Source of the DNA: Nonlabens marinus S1-08
GTDB taxonomy: Bacteria; Bacteroidota; Bacteroidia; Flavobacteriales; Flavobacteriaceae
Direction: 5' to 3'
DNA length: 64,000 nucleotides
Assembly (NCBI RefSeq): GCF_000831385.1
Contig: NZ_AP014548.1
Location: 2,161,779 to 2,225,778 of the forward strand
Program-made: the position numbers and the translations under genes
Notes under the pieces: model-generated
Database searches by the model: none
Seen by the model: the letters and a program-made list of their open reading frames with translations, nothing else
What the model was told of the DNA's origin: nothing
Shown here: positions 27,800 through 37,036 of the stretch, one piece after another
Numbering within the stretch: position 1 is the first letter of the stretch
Layout: the number at the start of each line of letters is the position of its first letter

Positions 27800-28509
27800 A
27801 AATAGTGAGAAGAAAAACAGCGAAATGGATTAGAAAAACACACCGCTATTTGGGTATCTTCTTAGGTATTCAGTTTCTGATGTGGACAATCAGCGGGATG
27901 TATTTCAGCTGGACAGACATCGACGAGATACACGGTGACCATTTTAAGAAATCGGCACCTGTGCAGACCTCATTTAATGATTTGCTCGGCACATCCCAAC
28001 TGGCTACTAAAGAACCAGTTCAATCCTTGGAACTTCTAGAAATAGCAAATGAACCTTATTATTGGATTAATGATGCACAGCTTTATAATGCAAGAACCGG
28101 TCAAAGGAAAAATGGGATTACTAAAGAAGAGGCACAACAAGTTGCAACTAGGAATATGTCGGACGATTTGGAAATGGAAAAGATCCAATTAGTCGATTCT
28201 GTAGGGCCACATCACGAATATCGCGGTCGCCCACTTCCAGCTTATGTAATCTCGTATGAGACACCACAAAATTTAAAAGCCTATGTGGCGGTTGAGAATG
28301 GCGCTTTTCAAACGGTGAGACACAGGGATTGGCGCTGGTTTGATTTTCTATGGATGACCCATACTATGGATTATCAGGGAAGGGATAATTTCAACACATT
28401 CTTGTTAAGGGCATTTTCACTTTTAGGATTGATAACCGTCTTAAGCGGTTTCGTTTTATGGTATATCAGTTCCCCATCGATCAGAAGACTGAAGAAGAAA
28501 ATTAAATAA
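27796..28509 (+). CDS. PepSY-domain inner membrane protein
   Basis: 237 residues. TM1 (THRYLGIFLGIQFLMWTISGMYFSW) and a C-terminal TM (LLRAFSLLGLITVLSGFVLWYI) flank a periplasmic PepSY-like region (~60-180). The WRWFDFLWMTHTMDY segment with paired His is typical of PepSY_TM proteins that act as ferric or metal reductase-like partners. The start overlaps the DUF2911 stop. A membrane redox role within the copper system is inference. Confidence 0.83.
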   Translation: MKIVRRKTAKWIRKTHRYLGIFLGIQFLMWTISGMYFSWTDIDEIHGDHFKKSAPVQTSFNDLLGTSQLATKEPVQSLELLEIANEPYYWINDAQLYNARTGQRKNGITKEEAQQVATRNMSDDLEMEKIQLVDSVGPHHEYRGRPLPAYVISYETPQNLKAYVAVENGAFQTVRHRDWRWFDFLWMTHTMDYQGRDNFNTFLLRAFSLLGLITVLSGFVLWYISSPSIRRLKKKIK

Positions 28510-28533
28510 TTAGTAACCAAAAAACCAAAAATT

Positions 28534-29022
28534 ATGAATTCAAATGAACACACAAATTCAGGAAAATCAAAAAATCACTATACGCGTTTTGTAGCGATGC
28601 TCGCTTGCTCTTTTATAGCAATGTATATTACAATGTATTTAAACACCTATGAATGGGACCACGTATGGTTTAGCCTTACACGCTTCTATATGGTCTGTCT
28701 TGGTATCGCTGCAATGGCCATTATCATGTTTGTGGCAATGCGCGGTATGTACCAAAATAAAAGAAAGAATATCGCCATAGTCTTGGGAAGTATCGTTCTC
28801 TTTGTAGGTGCATTAGGACTGGTACGTGACCAAAAATCCACCGTGGGCGATGTGCTTTGGATGAAAGCAATGATACCACACCATTCCATTGCAATTTTAA
28901 CAAGTGAACGGGCAGATATTGAAGACCCTGAAGTCAAGAAGCTGGCAGAAGAAATCATAAAGGCACAACGCAGGGAAATCGCCGAAATGAAAGAAATGAT
29001 TGAACGTTTAGAGAACGAATAA
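28534..29022 (+). CDS. DUF305-like membrane protein
   Basis: 162 residues. Three hydrophobic segments (~20-38, ~50-70, ~80-98) precede a C-terminal helical DUF305 domain with MKAMIPHHSIAILTSERA, the His-His motif of the family, and a charged helix (RREIAEMKEMIERLE). DUF305 proteins (ferritin-like four-helix) are frequent in copper resistance loci. Met and His of the PHH motif may bind metal. It is separated from the adaptor by 119 bp that hold no other gene. Confidence 0.82.
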   Translation: MNSNEHTNSGKSKNHYTRFVAMLACSFIAMYITMYLNTYEWDHVWFSLTRFYMVCLGIAAMAIIMFVAMRGMYQNKRKNIAIVLGSIVLFVGALGLVRDQKSTVGDVLWMKAMIPHHSIAILTSERADIEDPEVKKLAEEIIKAQRREIAEMKEMIERLENE

Positions 29023-29141
29023 TTAGGGCGCTCGATCGGGCTTTCCGCTATATCTTTTTTGTACAGAAAAAGCACATAAAAGGATACCGCTTCAATCCCT
29101 AGCGCATCCACCAGACCTAACAGGTTTTAAAAACAAAAGTT

Positions 29142-30878
29142 ATGAACAAGAACATTTTATATATAGCACTAGCCATAATAATAGGTTTGGGCGCAGGCTG
29201 GCTCATTTTTGGAAACGGGTCAAGTGATACCATGGCAAATAAGGATATATCCGATATGTCTGATCAACACGACCACTCTGGCGAGAGCGCAGACCAGATG
29301 TGGACGTGCTCTATGCATCCACAGATTATGCAACCCGAAGCTGGCGATTGCCCAATATGTGGAATGGACTTGATACCTGTAGAATCAAGTGCTGACGGTC
29401 TCGCAATGGATGAGATTAAAATGACCGAAAACGCAATGGCGTTGGCAAATATTCAAACTACCATTGTGGGTAATGCAGAAAAAAGCGATGATGATGGGAT
29501 GATATCCCTTTCGGGAAAAATAGCTGCCAACGAAGAAAATAAAACTGTGCAAGCCAGTTATTTTAAAGGCAGAATAGAACGACTCAACGTAAACTATGAA
29601 GGTCAACAAGTTAATCGTGGTCAATTATTAGCAACCATTTACGCACCCGACCTTGTCGCAGCACAGCAGGAATTAATTACCGCAGTATCGTTAAAAGAAT
29701 CGCAACCCGCTTTATACCAAGCTGTTCGCAATAAACTCAAAAACTGGAAGCTTTCAGACGTACAAATTAATGCCATAGAAGAAAGTGGTAAGGTGCGAGA
29801 GAACTTCCCGATTTATGCGACGGTTTCCGGAACGGTTTCAGAAGTAATGGCTGCACAGGGTGATTATGTAAATCAAGGACAACCTATTGTGAAATTGAGC
29901 AACTTAAATTCCGTTTGGGCAGAATTTGATGCTTATGAAAATCAGATAGCACAATTCAGCGTTGGGCAAAAAATCAACATCACTACCAATGCCTATCCAA
30001 ACAAAAAATTTGAAGGAACAATTTCGTTTATTGACCCTGTTCTAAATAATGCGACACGAACGGTAACGGTGCGGGCAACTCTGCAAAATAGAGACGACCT
30101 ATTTAAACCAGGAATGTTTGTGACGGGTAAAGTCAAAGGTGTAACGCAAACTATGGAAAGTTCACTTGCCGTACCCGCAAGTGCTGTACTATGGACAGGC
30201 GAGCGCTCATTGGTATATGTAAAAACCAATCCTAACGAGCCTGTATTTGAAATGCGCGAAGTGACCTTGGGCAATCGCTCTGGCGAAACTTACCAAGTAT
30301 CGTCCGGCTTAAATAACGGCGACGAAATTGTTACCAATGGAACATTTACAGTAGATGCAGCTGCTCAATTACAGGGTAAAAAATCAATGATGAATCAACA
30401 GATAATGCCAGATGAATCGGCTATGATGCGCGATATGGAAATGAGTTTCAGTAATGCGTTTAGTTCTGCATTTAAAGAAGTATTACCATCGTATCTAAAA
30501 ATGAAAGATGCTCTGGTGGCAAGTAATGCTGTAAAGGTTTCCGCTTTCGCGAAAGCGACATCTAAGAAATTAAAGGAAATTTCTACATCGGATTTAGGCA
30601 AAATGGAAAAGCAACATCTTACCAAAGGTATCGAGATGCTGGATGCTATCGCAAACAATGATATGTTGGAAAATCAGCGTTCTCACTTCGTCATCCTGAA
30701 TGAGAATATCGTGCCTATTGCTATGAGTGTTCAAAATTTAAACAATTATTTCATCCAAAAATGCCCGATGGCAAACAACAATAAAGGTGCAGTTTGGTTG
30801 AGTACAGAAGAAGAAATTAAGAATCCATATTACGGCGATGCGATGTTGACTTGTGGTAGTGTGATTGAGTCATTGTAA
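29142..30878 (+). CDS. cusB: CusB-like RND periplasmic adaptor with N-terminal metal-binding domain and C-terminal DUF3347
   Basis: 578 residues. The N-terminal anchor (~4-22) is followed by a heavy-metal-binding module, WTCSMHPQIM...CPICGMDLIPVE (~53-85). Then come the HlyD/CusB membrane-fusion core with beta-barrel and lipoyl halves (~100-420), e.g. FPIYATVSGTVSEVMAAQGDYVNQGQPI, and a DUF3347 domain (~430-578) ending QKCPMANNNKGAVW..NPYYGDAMLTCG. It would hand Cu+ to a CusA pump; candidate partners are at 12495 and 31398. A perfect palindrome (30542-30557) encodes SAFAKA in the linker before DUF3347. Confidence 0.92.
   Translation: MNKNILYIALAIIIGLGAGWLIFGNGSSDTMANKDISDMSDQHDHSGESADQMWTCSMHPQIMQPEAGDCPICGMDLIPVESSADGLAMDEIKMTENAMALANIQTTIVGNAEKSDDDGMISLSGKIAANEENKTVQASYFKGRIERLNVNYEGQQVNRGQLLATIYAPDLVAAQQELITAVSLKESQPALYQAVRNKLKNWKLSDVQINAIEESGKVRENFPIYATVSGTVSEVMAAQGDYVNQGQPIVKLSNLNSVWAEFDAYENQIAQFSVGQKINITTNAYPNKKFEGTISFIDPVLNNATRTVTVRATLQNRDDLFKPGMFVTGKVKGVTQTMESSLAVPASAVLWTGERSLVYVKTNPNEPVFEMREVTLGNRSGETYQVSSGLNNGDEIVTNGTFTVDAAAQLQGKKSMMNQQIMPDESAMMRDMEMSFSNAFSSAFKEVLPSYLKMKDALVASNAVKVSAFAKATSKKLKEISTSDLGKMEKQHLTKGIEMLDAIANNDMLENQRSHFVILNENIVPIAMSVQNLNNYFIQKCPMANNNKGAVWLSTEEEIKNPYYGDAMLTCGSVIESL
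30542..30557. repeat. Perfect palindrome CGCTTTCGCGAAAGCG in the adaptor gene
   Basis: Read in the Ala-Phe-Ala-Lys-Ala frame within the DUF3347 helical region. Confidence 0.95.
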
Positions 30879-30913
30879 TTGTCATTTGCAACCCAGTTCC
30901 AAAACCATTCAGT

Positions 30914-30921
30914 TACCTTTG
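30914..30921 (+). promoter_or_regulatory. -7 element (TACCTTTG) just before the DUF6660-like gene
   Basis: TAnnTTTG match 4 bp before the GTG start at 30926, with TTTG at 30885-30888 (25-bp spacer). It mirrors the arrangement before 11967. Confidence 0.4.
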
Positions 30922-30925
30922 TACT

Positions 30926-31234
30926 GTGAGAATATTTGCAATCATACTTTCCATTTATTTCTTGGCACTCAATGTAGTGCCTTGTAGCGATGCGGCAAAT
31001 AATACCGATGATACCCAAGTTGTTACAGTAATCGATATTGATGGCGACCACGACCAAGACTGTGAGTTATGTTCGCCTTTCTGTCAATGTCATTGCTGTC
31101 ACGTTCATACAATCGACTTTGGGTTAATGGCGTTTGAGCCATATCAAAGCCCAATATCAAGTAAAATTTTCACATCTTTTCAAAACCACGGCAAGGATTT
31201 CCTTACTTCCCTTTTTCAGCCTCCGCAAGTATAA
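30926..31234 (+). CDS. Small secreted His/Cys-rich protein (DUF6660-like)
   Basis: 102 residues from a GTG start. The signal peptide runs to about VVPCSDA. The mature part has an acidic stretch (DIDGDHDQDCE) followed by a Cys/His cluster (CELCSPFCQCHCCHVHTI), then a tail ending FLTSLFQPPQV. This pattern fits a small Bacteroidota family placed upstream of RND metal pumps. It probably binds metal in the periplasm, like the HYC-type gene at 11967 upstream of the other pump; function is unproven. Confidence 0.72.
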   Translation: MRIFAIILSIYFLALNVVPCSDAANNTDDTQVVTVIDIDGDHDQDCELCSPFCQCHCCHVHTIDFGLMAFEPYQSPISSKIFTSFQNHGKDFLTSLFQPPQV

Positions 31235-31397
31235 TTCAGTTTTCATAGGATAGCTATATCCTGTTTTAAAGTTTTTCTAATTGAAAAGCTTTTTGATGTT
31301 TTCGCTTTCAAGCTACTTAGTAGCGCAGAAGTTCATATTGAGCTTGTCGAAATACGAAAGCGTACCCTCTTTTTTAACTGAATTAATTCCCTAATCT
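31235..31397. other. Intergenic region with a split palindrome and an interspersed-repeat-like core
   Basis: 163 bp between the DUF6660-like and RND-TolC genes. CGCTTTC (31303-31309) and CGAAAGCG (31355-31362), the two halves of the local palindrome, enclose about 45 bp that include ATTGAGCTTGTCGAAAT. That resembles a short repeat common in Bacteroidota genomes. No coding signal. Confidence 0.55.
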
Positions 31398-34300
31398 ATG
31401 ATTAATAGAATCATTGATTTTTCAATCAATAACAAATTCATTATTGGCCTATTTACCTTGACTCTTATAGGAGTTGGTATTTGGTCAATGGCAACCGTAA
31501 ACCTTGGTTCGGTACCAGATATTACCAATAATCAGGTTCAAGTAATTACCCAATCGCCCAATCTGGGAACGGAAGATATTGAACAGTTCGTAACCTATCC
31601 CGTAGAACTATCTATGGGTAATTTGCCAGGCGTTACCGAAATAAGATCTATCTCACGCTTTGGGCTTTCTGTAGTGACGATCGTTTTTGAAGACGATATG
31701 GGGACCTATCTTCCTCGGCAGCTGGTACAGGAAAAACTTAACGAACTGGGCGAATCCATACCTGAAAAATTTGGAAGTCCATCTATGGGGCCCATTTCCA
31801 CAGGATTAGGTCAAATTTATGAATACACTATAAAACCAGAGGAAGGTTTTGAAAGCAAGTATTCGCCTATGGAACTACGCACCGTTCAGGACTGGGTTAT
31901 CAAACGACAACTCACATTATTAGAAGGCGTAGTAGAGGTTAATTCTTATGGTGGTTCCATAAAACAGTATGAGGTTGCTGTCGATCCAGAGAAGTTGAAC
32001 AGTATGGGCATCAGTATTTCACAAGTTTATGAGGCTCTCGCTCGAAACAACGTGAATACAGGAGGTGCTTACATAGAGAAAAATAAAATGTCAAATTTCA
32101 TAAGGGGCGAAGGTCTTATTCGCTCTTTGGAAGACATCAAGAATATCTCAATTACCAATGAGGGTAACATTCCTATTACTATTGGAGATGTTGCAACGCG
32201 TGTCCATTTTGGGAATCAAGTGCGTTACGGTGCTTTTACGCAAGACGGTAAAGAAGCCGTGGGAGGAATAATAATGATGCTAAAAGGATCAAACCCCAAT
32301 GCTGTTATTGAAAATGTTAAGGATCGTATGGCAGAAATAGAAAAATCCTTGCCAGAAGGTCTAACTATCGTACCTATAATTGATCGTAGTGAACTTATTG
32401 CCAGAACTACAGATACGGTTAAGACCAATTTACTAGAAGGTGCTTTGATCGTGATATTTGCCCTTGTTTTATTATTGGGAAGTTTAAGAGGTGGTCTCAT
32501 TACGGCCACTACCATACCGTTGTCCCTGCTCTTTGCCTTTATCCTGATGAAGCAGTTTAATGTATGGGCAAACTTAATGAGTTTGGGAGCTATCGACTTT
32601 GGGATTATTATAGATGGTGCCGTGATTATTATAGAAGGTACGGTGTATGAGATCCAAAAACGCATTAGGTCTGGCAAGCTAGAATTCAATCAAGGCGTGA
32701 TGGATAAAGTAGCCTATGATGCCGGAAGCACAATGATGAGTTCCGCTTTTTTTGGGCAAATCATTATCCTCATCGTTTTTACGCCTATACTTTTTCTTAC
32801 AGGTGTAGAAGGTAAGATGTTTAAACCTATGGCATACACCTTTGGGTTTGCAATGATAGGTGCTATCATTTTGTGCCTTACGTATGTTCCAATGATGTCT
32901 GCACTCTTTATGAAACCAATCCAAAACACCAAAAACTGGTTTGGTAGATTTGAGCGCTGGCTTGAAAAGGTAAGTGATAGAATCATAGGTGCTATACATA
33001 GTGCTTATATGCCTTTATTAAAAGGAGCTCTCAAGCTGAAGCTTATCGTGTTATCATCTGCTGCTGTTCTGCTTATTATCGCTGGATTCATATTTTCTAA
33101 TATGGGTGGAGAATTCGTGCCGCAGCTCGATGAAGGAGATATAGCAATGCAGGCGTTCATTAGACCTGGAAGCTCGCTAACAGAATCTATTGAAGTTTCA
33201 AAGAAAATAGAAACTATCCTATTAGAAAATTTTCCTGAAATTAAAACGGTAACAGCACGTATAGGTGTGGCAGATATCCCTACAGATCCTATGCCTATGG
33301 ATATTGCAGATATGTACATCATTCTCAATAAGGATATGGACGACTGGACAACCGCTTCTACTAAAGAAGGTCTGATTGAAGCTATCAGGGATAAACTGAA
33401 TGATGAACTCGTAGGTGTTAATTTATCATTTACCCAACCGGTCGAATTAAGATTTAATGAGCTTTTAGAAGGTGTAAGAGAAGATATTGCAGTAAAGCTA
33501 TATGGCGAAGATTTAGAGGTGCTATCAGAAAAGATTCAGGAAATGGCTGCGATTATACAGACCGTCCCTGGCGCGGGCGATGTGAGCGCAGAACGTACAG
33601 CTGGACTACCACAAATGACCGTAAAGTTCAAACGAGATAAAATGGCGCAATATGGACTGGATATTCAAAAAGTAAATGATTACATAAGTACCGCATTCGC
33701 TGGCGGAACCGCAGGAGTAATTTTTGAAGGCGAGAAACGATTTGATCTTGTGGTACGATTTGATGAAAGCCATAGAAAAAGTATCGATGACCTGCGCAAT
33801 ATGTACATCGATCTTAAGGATGGAAATCAGGTGCCCATTATCGAAATAGCCGAGATCGAATACGTCCCTGGACCTATGCAAATCTCACGTGACAATACAT
33901 ATAGAAGAACCTATGTAGGTGTAAATGCACGAGGCAGGGATGTGGAATCCGTAGTAAAAGACATTCAGCAAAAATTAGATGAAGAACTAGACTTGCCACC
34001 AGGATATTATATTACCTATGGTGGAGAGTTTGAAAACCTGCAAAGCGCAAAGGATCGTTTGGTAATTGTGGTGCCCATCGCCTTGTTCTTGATATTTATA
34101 CTATTATACTTTGCCTTAAAATCCTTTTCACAATCCCTAATGATTTACATAGCGATACCCTTGGCAGCCATCGGTGGTGTGTTTGCCTTATGGCTTAGGG
34201 ATATGCCTTTTAGTATTTCCGCAGGTGTAGGGTTTATTGTGCTATTTGGTGTCGCAGTTCTTAACGGGCTGGTTCTTATTAACCGATTTAATTCTTTAAA

Positions 34301-35819
34301 GGAAGAAGGCGTTACAAGCATAAAGGATAGAATATTTCAAGGGACTAAAGAACGTATTCGCCCCATAATGCTCACGGCAACCACTGATATTTTCGGATTT
34401 TTACCTATGGCATTTTCCACATCAGCCGGTGCAGAGGTGCAGCAACCGCTCGCTACGGTGGTTATTGGTGGGATGCTTACAGCCACCCTGCTCACGTTGG
34501 TCGTTCTTCCCGTGCTCTATACCTTTATAGAAAAGCGACGTGAGCGCAAAGACCAGAACAAAATCGGTTCTTTTCATCCGCAAGCATTGACAACGATTTT
34601 GATACTTGGTTTTATGTTAGGTGGTACCGCTTTCGCGAAAGCGCAACAAACACAAGCACCTGTGCCAGACCTCATTGTTCAGGATAGCATTACACCGATT
34701 ACCTTATCTCGGGCTGTAAAAGTTGCCAAAGAGAATTATCCTGCACTTAAAGCGAGCCAACTCGAAATCGAAAGACAGAACGCCCTCACAGGCAATGCCT
34801 ATGACTTCGGGAGTACGCAAATATTTACAGGTGGAGAAGAAGTGGCAGATGGTCAGGGTGTTTATACATTAGTCGGTATCGGGCAACAGAATATCGATCT
34901 ACTCGGAATAGGTGCCGAAAAACGCTTGCAACAACAACGCATCCAGTTAGCCGAGACAGCTTTTGATCTTTCTGAAATTCAAATAGAACTGGAAGTCAAA
35001 AAAGCCTGGTCAGAAGCTTTTCAGGCAAAAAAGAAGTTCGCTTTGTACCGAGAATTGGACAGCATTTATGGTCAGTTTGCTCGATCGGTAGAGCTCAATT
35101 ATGAAGTCGAAGCCATTTCAAGATTGGAATATGGCGCCGCGCGCAATCAAGCTTTGCAGGTCAATAATAAATTTCAGCAGGCAGAGACAGACTATTTCAT
35201 CGCTCTGCAAAAACTCAATCTTTGGTTGACACCAGATACGATGTACACCGTTACTGATGAATTGGGAGATACTGAAATTTCAATTTTAGAGACAGATAAT
35301 ACATTGAATGGACATCCTGAATTATCGCTTTCGCGAAAGCGTATAGACGAAGCACAGGCAAGTTATGATGCAGCAAGAGCAAACTTATTGCCCAAGTTAA
35401 ATCTGCAAGGTGGCCTACAACGTGTCAACGGCGATAGCGGTTTTTACACATATCAAGCAGGGATTTCCATACCGCTGCTATCGGGTCCAGACCGCAGCCG
35501 TGCAAAAGCGGCAAAACTGGATGCACAGATTGCAGAAACCAATGCCGCCTTCAAACAGCGTGAACTGCAATCACAATTTGCACAGGCACGGCAAAATTAT
35601 GCGCGATGGCGGGACACTTGGTTTTTCTATAAAACCGAAGCCCTGCCGCTTGCCATAGACCAGCGAAAGGGCGCATTGCTGGCGTACAAAGAAGGTGCGC
35701 TGGATTATGCAGCATTCACGCAAATTATACGTGATGCCATACAGACCGAAATGGATGCGCTGGAGGCACTCGATAATTATTTAGATGCCTTGTTTGAACT
35801 ACAATATTTCCAAAACTAA
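31398..35819 (+). CDS. Heavy-metal efflux RND transporter fused to a TolC-family outer membrane factor
   Basis: 1473 residues. Residues 1-1050 are a full CusA/CzcA RND pump (LGSVPDITNNQVQVITQSPN, GPISTGLGQIYEYTIK, two sets of TM helices, an IDFGIIIDGAVIIIEG-type TM4). After a short linker, a second hydrophobic segment (~1060-1078, ILGFMLGGTAFAKAQQ) acts as an internal signal/anchor. Residues ~1085-1473 are a complete TolC-like factor. The junction is encoded by a perfect palindrome (34628-34643); another lies at 35336-35351. Such fusions are known in Bacteroidota and fix pump:duct stoichiometry, or are processed after translation. The adaptor follows 5 bp later. Confidence 0.93.
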   Translation: MINRIIDFSINNKFIIGLFTLTLIGVGIWSMATVNLGSVPDITNNQVQVITQSPNLGTEDIEQFVTYPVELSMGNLPGVTEIRSISRFGLSVVTIVFEDDMGTYLPRQLVQEKLNELGESIPEKFGSPSMGPISTGLGQIYEYTIKPEEGFESKYSPMELRTVQDWVIKRQLTLLEGVVEVNSYGGSIKQYEVAVDPEKLNSMGISISQVYEALARNNVNTGGAYIEKNKMSNFIRGEGLIRSLEDIKNISITNEGNIPITIGDVATRVHFGNQVRYGAFTQDGKEAVGGIIMMLKGSNPNAVIENVKDRMAEIEKSLPEGLTIVPIIDRSELIARTTDTVKTNLLEGALIVIFALVLLLGSLRGGLITATTIPLSLLFAFILMKQFNVWANLMSLGAIDFGIIIDGAVIIIEGTVYEIQKRIRSGKLEFNQGVMDKVAYDAGSTMMSSAFFGQIIILIVFTPILFLTGVEGKMFKPMAYTFGFAMIGAIILCLTYVPMMSALFMKPIQNTKNWFGRFERWLEKVSDRIIGAIHSAYMPLLKGALKLKLIVLSSAAVLLIIAGFIFSNMGGEFVPQLDEGDIAMQAFIRPGSSLTESIEVSKKIETILLENFPEIKTVTARIGVADIPTDPMPMDIADMYIILNKDMDDWTTASTKEGLIEAIRDKLNDELVGVNLSFTQPVELRFNELLEGVREDIAVKLYGEDLEVLSEKIQEMAAIIQTVPGAGDVSAERTAGLPQMTVKFKRDKMAQYGLDIQKVNDYISTAFAGGTAGVIFEGEKRFDLVVRFDESHRKSIDDLRNMYIDLKDGNQVPIIEIAEIEYVPGPMQISRDNTYRRTYVGVNARGRDVESVVKDIQQKLDEELDLPPGYYITYGGEFENLQSAKDRLVIVVPIALFLIFILLYFALKSFSQSLMIYIAIPLAAIGGVFALWLRDMPFSISAGVGFIVLFGVAVLNGLVLINRFNSLKEEGVTSIKDRIFQGTKERIRPIMLTATTDIFGFLPMAFSTSAGAEVQQPLATVVIGGMLTATLLTLVVLPVLYTFIEKRRERKDQNKIGSFHPQALTTILILGFMLGGTAFAKAQQTQAPVPDLIVQDSITPITLSRAVKVAKENYPALKASQLEIERQNALTGNAYDFGSTQIFTGGEEVADGQGVYTLVGIGQQNIDLLGIGAEKRLQQQRIQLAETAFDLSEIQIELEVKKAWSEAFQAKKKFALYRELDSIYGQFARSVELNYEVEAISRLEYGAARNQALQVNNKFQQAETDYFIALQKLNLWLTPDTMYTVTDELGDTEISILETDNTLNGHPELSLSRKRIDEAQASYDAARANLLPKLNLQGGLQRVNGDSGFYTYQAGISIPLLSGPDRSRAKAAKLDAQIAETNAAFKQRELQSQFAQARQNYARWRDTWFFYKTEALPLAIDQRKGALLAYKEGALDYAAFTQIIRDAIQTEMDALEALDNYLDALFELQYFQN
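34628..34643. repeat. Perfect palindrome at the RND/TolC fusion junction
   Basis: Encodes TAFAKAQ, identical in context to the signal-peptide end of the separate TolC protein at 16277. Confidence 0.95.
35336..35351. repeat. Perfect palindrome in the TolC part of the fusion
   Basis: Read in the Ser-Leu-Ser-Arg-Lys-Arg frame. Confidence 0.95.
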
Positions 35820-35824
35820 AAAAG

Positions 35825-37036
35825 ATGAAAACGATAAAATATATACCGATTACCGCAATGCTGATGGCATTGACATTGACCAGCTGTGGCGAATCAAAAA
35901 CTAAAGATGGCCAAAATGAAAAAATAAATTCTAAAACTGAAGAAACTATTTCTGATGATGAATATTCTGATGGCGAAGCTAAAGAAGTAATGCTCACGGC
36001 ACAGCAATTTGAAGCTTTGCAGATGGAAATTGATACACTCGCGCAACGCAATATGAGTGGTTATGTAGAAGCAAATGGGACCCTGGAAGTACCACCCCAA
36101 AACGAAGCAATTATTACCACCCTTGCAGGAGCAAATGTGGCATCCATAGAAGTAATTGAAGGCGACGAGGTGAAAAAAAACCAAGCCGTTGCCTTTTTAT
36201 CACACCCCAGTATTATACAGATACAGAGTGATTACTTAAATGCGTACAGCAACAGTCGCTTTTTACAACAAGAGTATGAACGCCAAAAAAGGCTTTATGA
36301 AGCTGGTGTGGCATCTGGTATGAATTATCAAAAAGGCACGGCAGACTATGAGGCATCTACCGCAATGGTGAATGGATTGGAAGCTCAGTTGCGACAATAT
36401 AACATCAATGTGAGTGGTGTTCGCAACGGTACTATTTACCAGCGTGTTGCATTGCGCAGTCCCATTGCAGGTGTTGTAGAAAAGGTTTTCATAAAGACTG
36501 GACAATATGTAGAACCACAGACCAACCTAATGGAAATAGTAGATACAGACCACGTTCACGCAGATTTAATGGTTTTTGAAAAGGATGTGGATAAAGTAAA
36601 GAAAGGACAAAAGGTACGCTTCAGTATTCAATCGAGGTCAGGAAAAGAGCTGGAAGCCGAAATTTATTCGGTCAGCCAGACTTTTGAGCAAGATCCCAAA
36701 GCAGTACACGTACACGCAGAAATTGAGAACAAGGGTGGCGGTCTCATCCCTGGAATGTACATTAAAGGTAGGATTGAAGTTGATAACCAGCAGACGACTG
36801 CACTACCTGAAAGTGCCATTGTTACAGAAGCTGGTAAGGATTACGTGTTTAAAGTGCAAAAGGAAGGCGATGCGTGGAGTTTTATACCAGTAGAGGTTAC
36901 AACCGGCGAGAAAGATGGCGACTGGATAGCCATACGCTTTTTCGAAACCCCAGACCCTAATACCCGCTTTGCCTACAATAATGCCTATTACCTTATGGGA
37001 GAGATGAATAAAGGCGAAGCAGAACACGAACATTGA
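35825..37036 (+). CDS. RND efflux periplasmic adaptor lipoprotein (CzcB/CusB-type)
   Basis: 403 residues. The lipobox LTLTSC is followed by an acidic linker (~25-55) and the membrane-fusion protein core: a barrel-sandwich half (NEAIITTLAGANVASIEVIEGDEVKKNQ), an alpha-hairpin (~130-185), the second half (LRSPIAGVVEKVFIKTGQYVEPQTNLM) and a beta-barrel. The C-terminus (MNKGEAEHEH) is His/Glu-rich. It lies 5 bp after the RND-TolC fusion, completing a two-gene tripartite pump. The next gene starts on its stop codon. Confidence 0.92.
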   Translation: MKTIKYIPITAMLMALTLTSCGESKTKDGQNEKINSKTEETISDDEYSDGEAKEVMLTAQQFEALQMEIDTLAQRNMSGYVEANGTLEVPPQNEAIITTLAGANVASIEVIEGDEVKKNQAVAFLSHPSIIQIQSDYLNAYSNSRFLQQEYERQKRLYEAGVASGMNYQKGTADYEASTAMVNGLEAQLRQYNINVSGVRNGTIYQRVALRSPIAGVVEKVFIKTGQYVEPQTNLMEIVDTDHVHADLMVFEKDVDKVKKGQKVRFSIQSRSGKELEAEIYSVSQTFEQDPKAVHVHAEIENKGGGLIPGMYIKGRIEVDNQQTTALPESAIVTEAGKDYVFKVQKEGDAWSFIPVEVTTGEKDGDWIAIRFFETPDPNTRFAYNNAYYLMGEMNKGEAEHEH

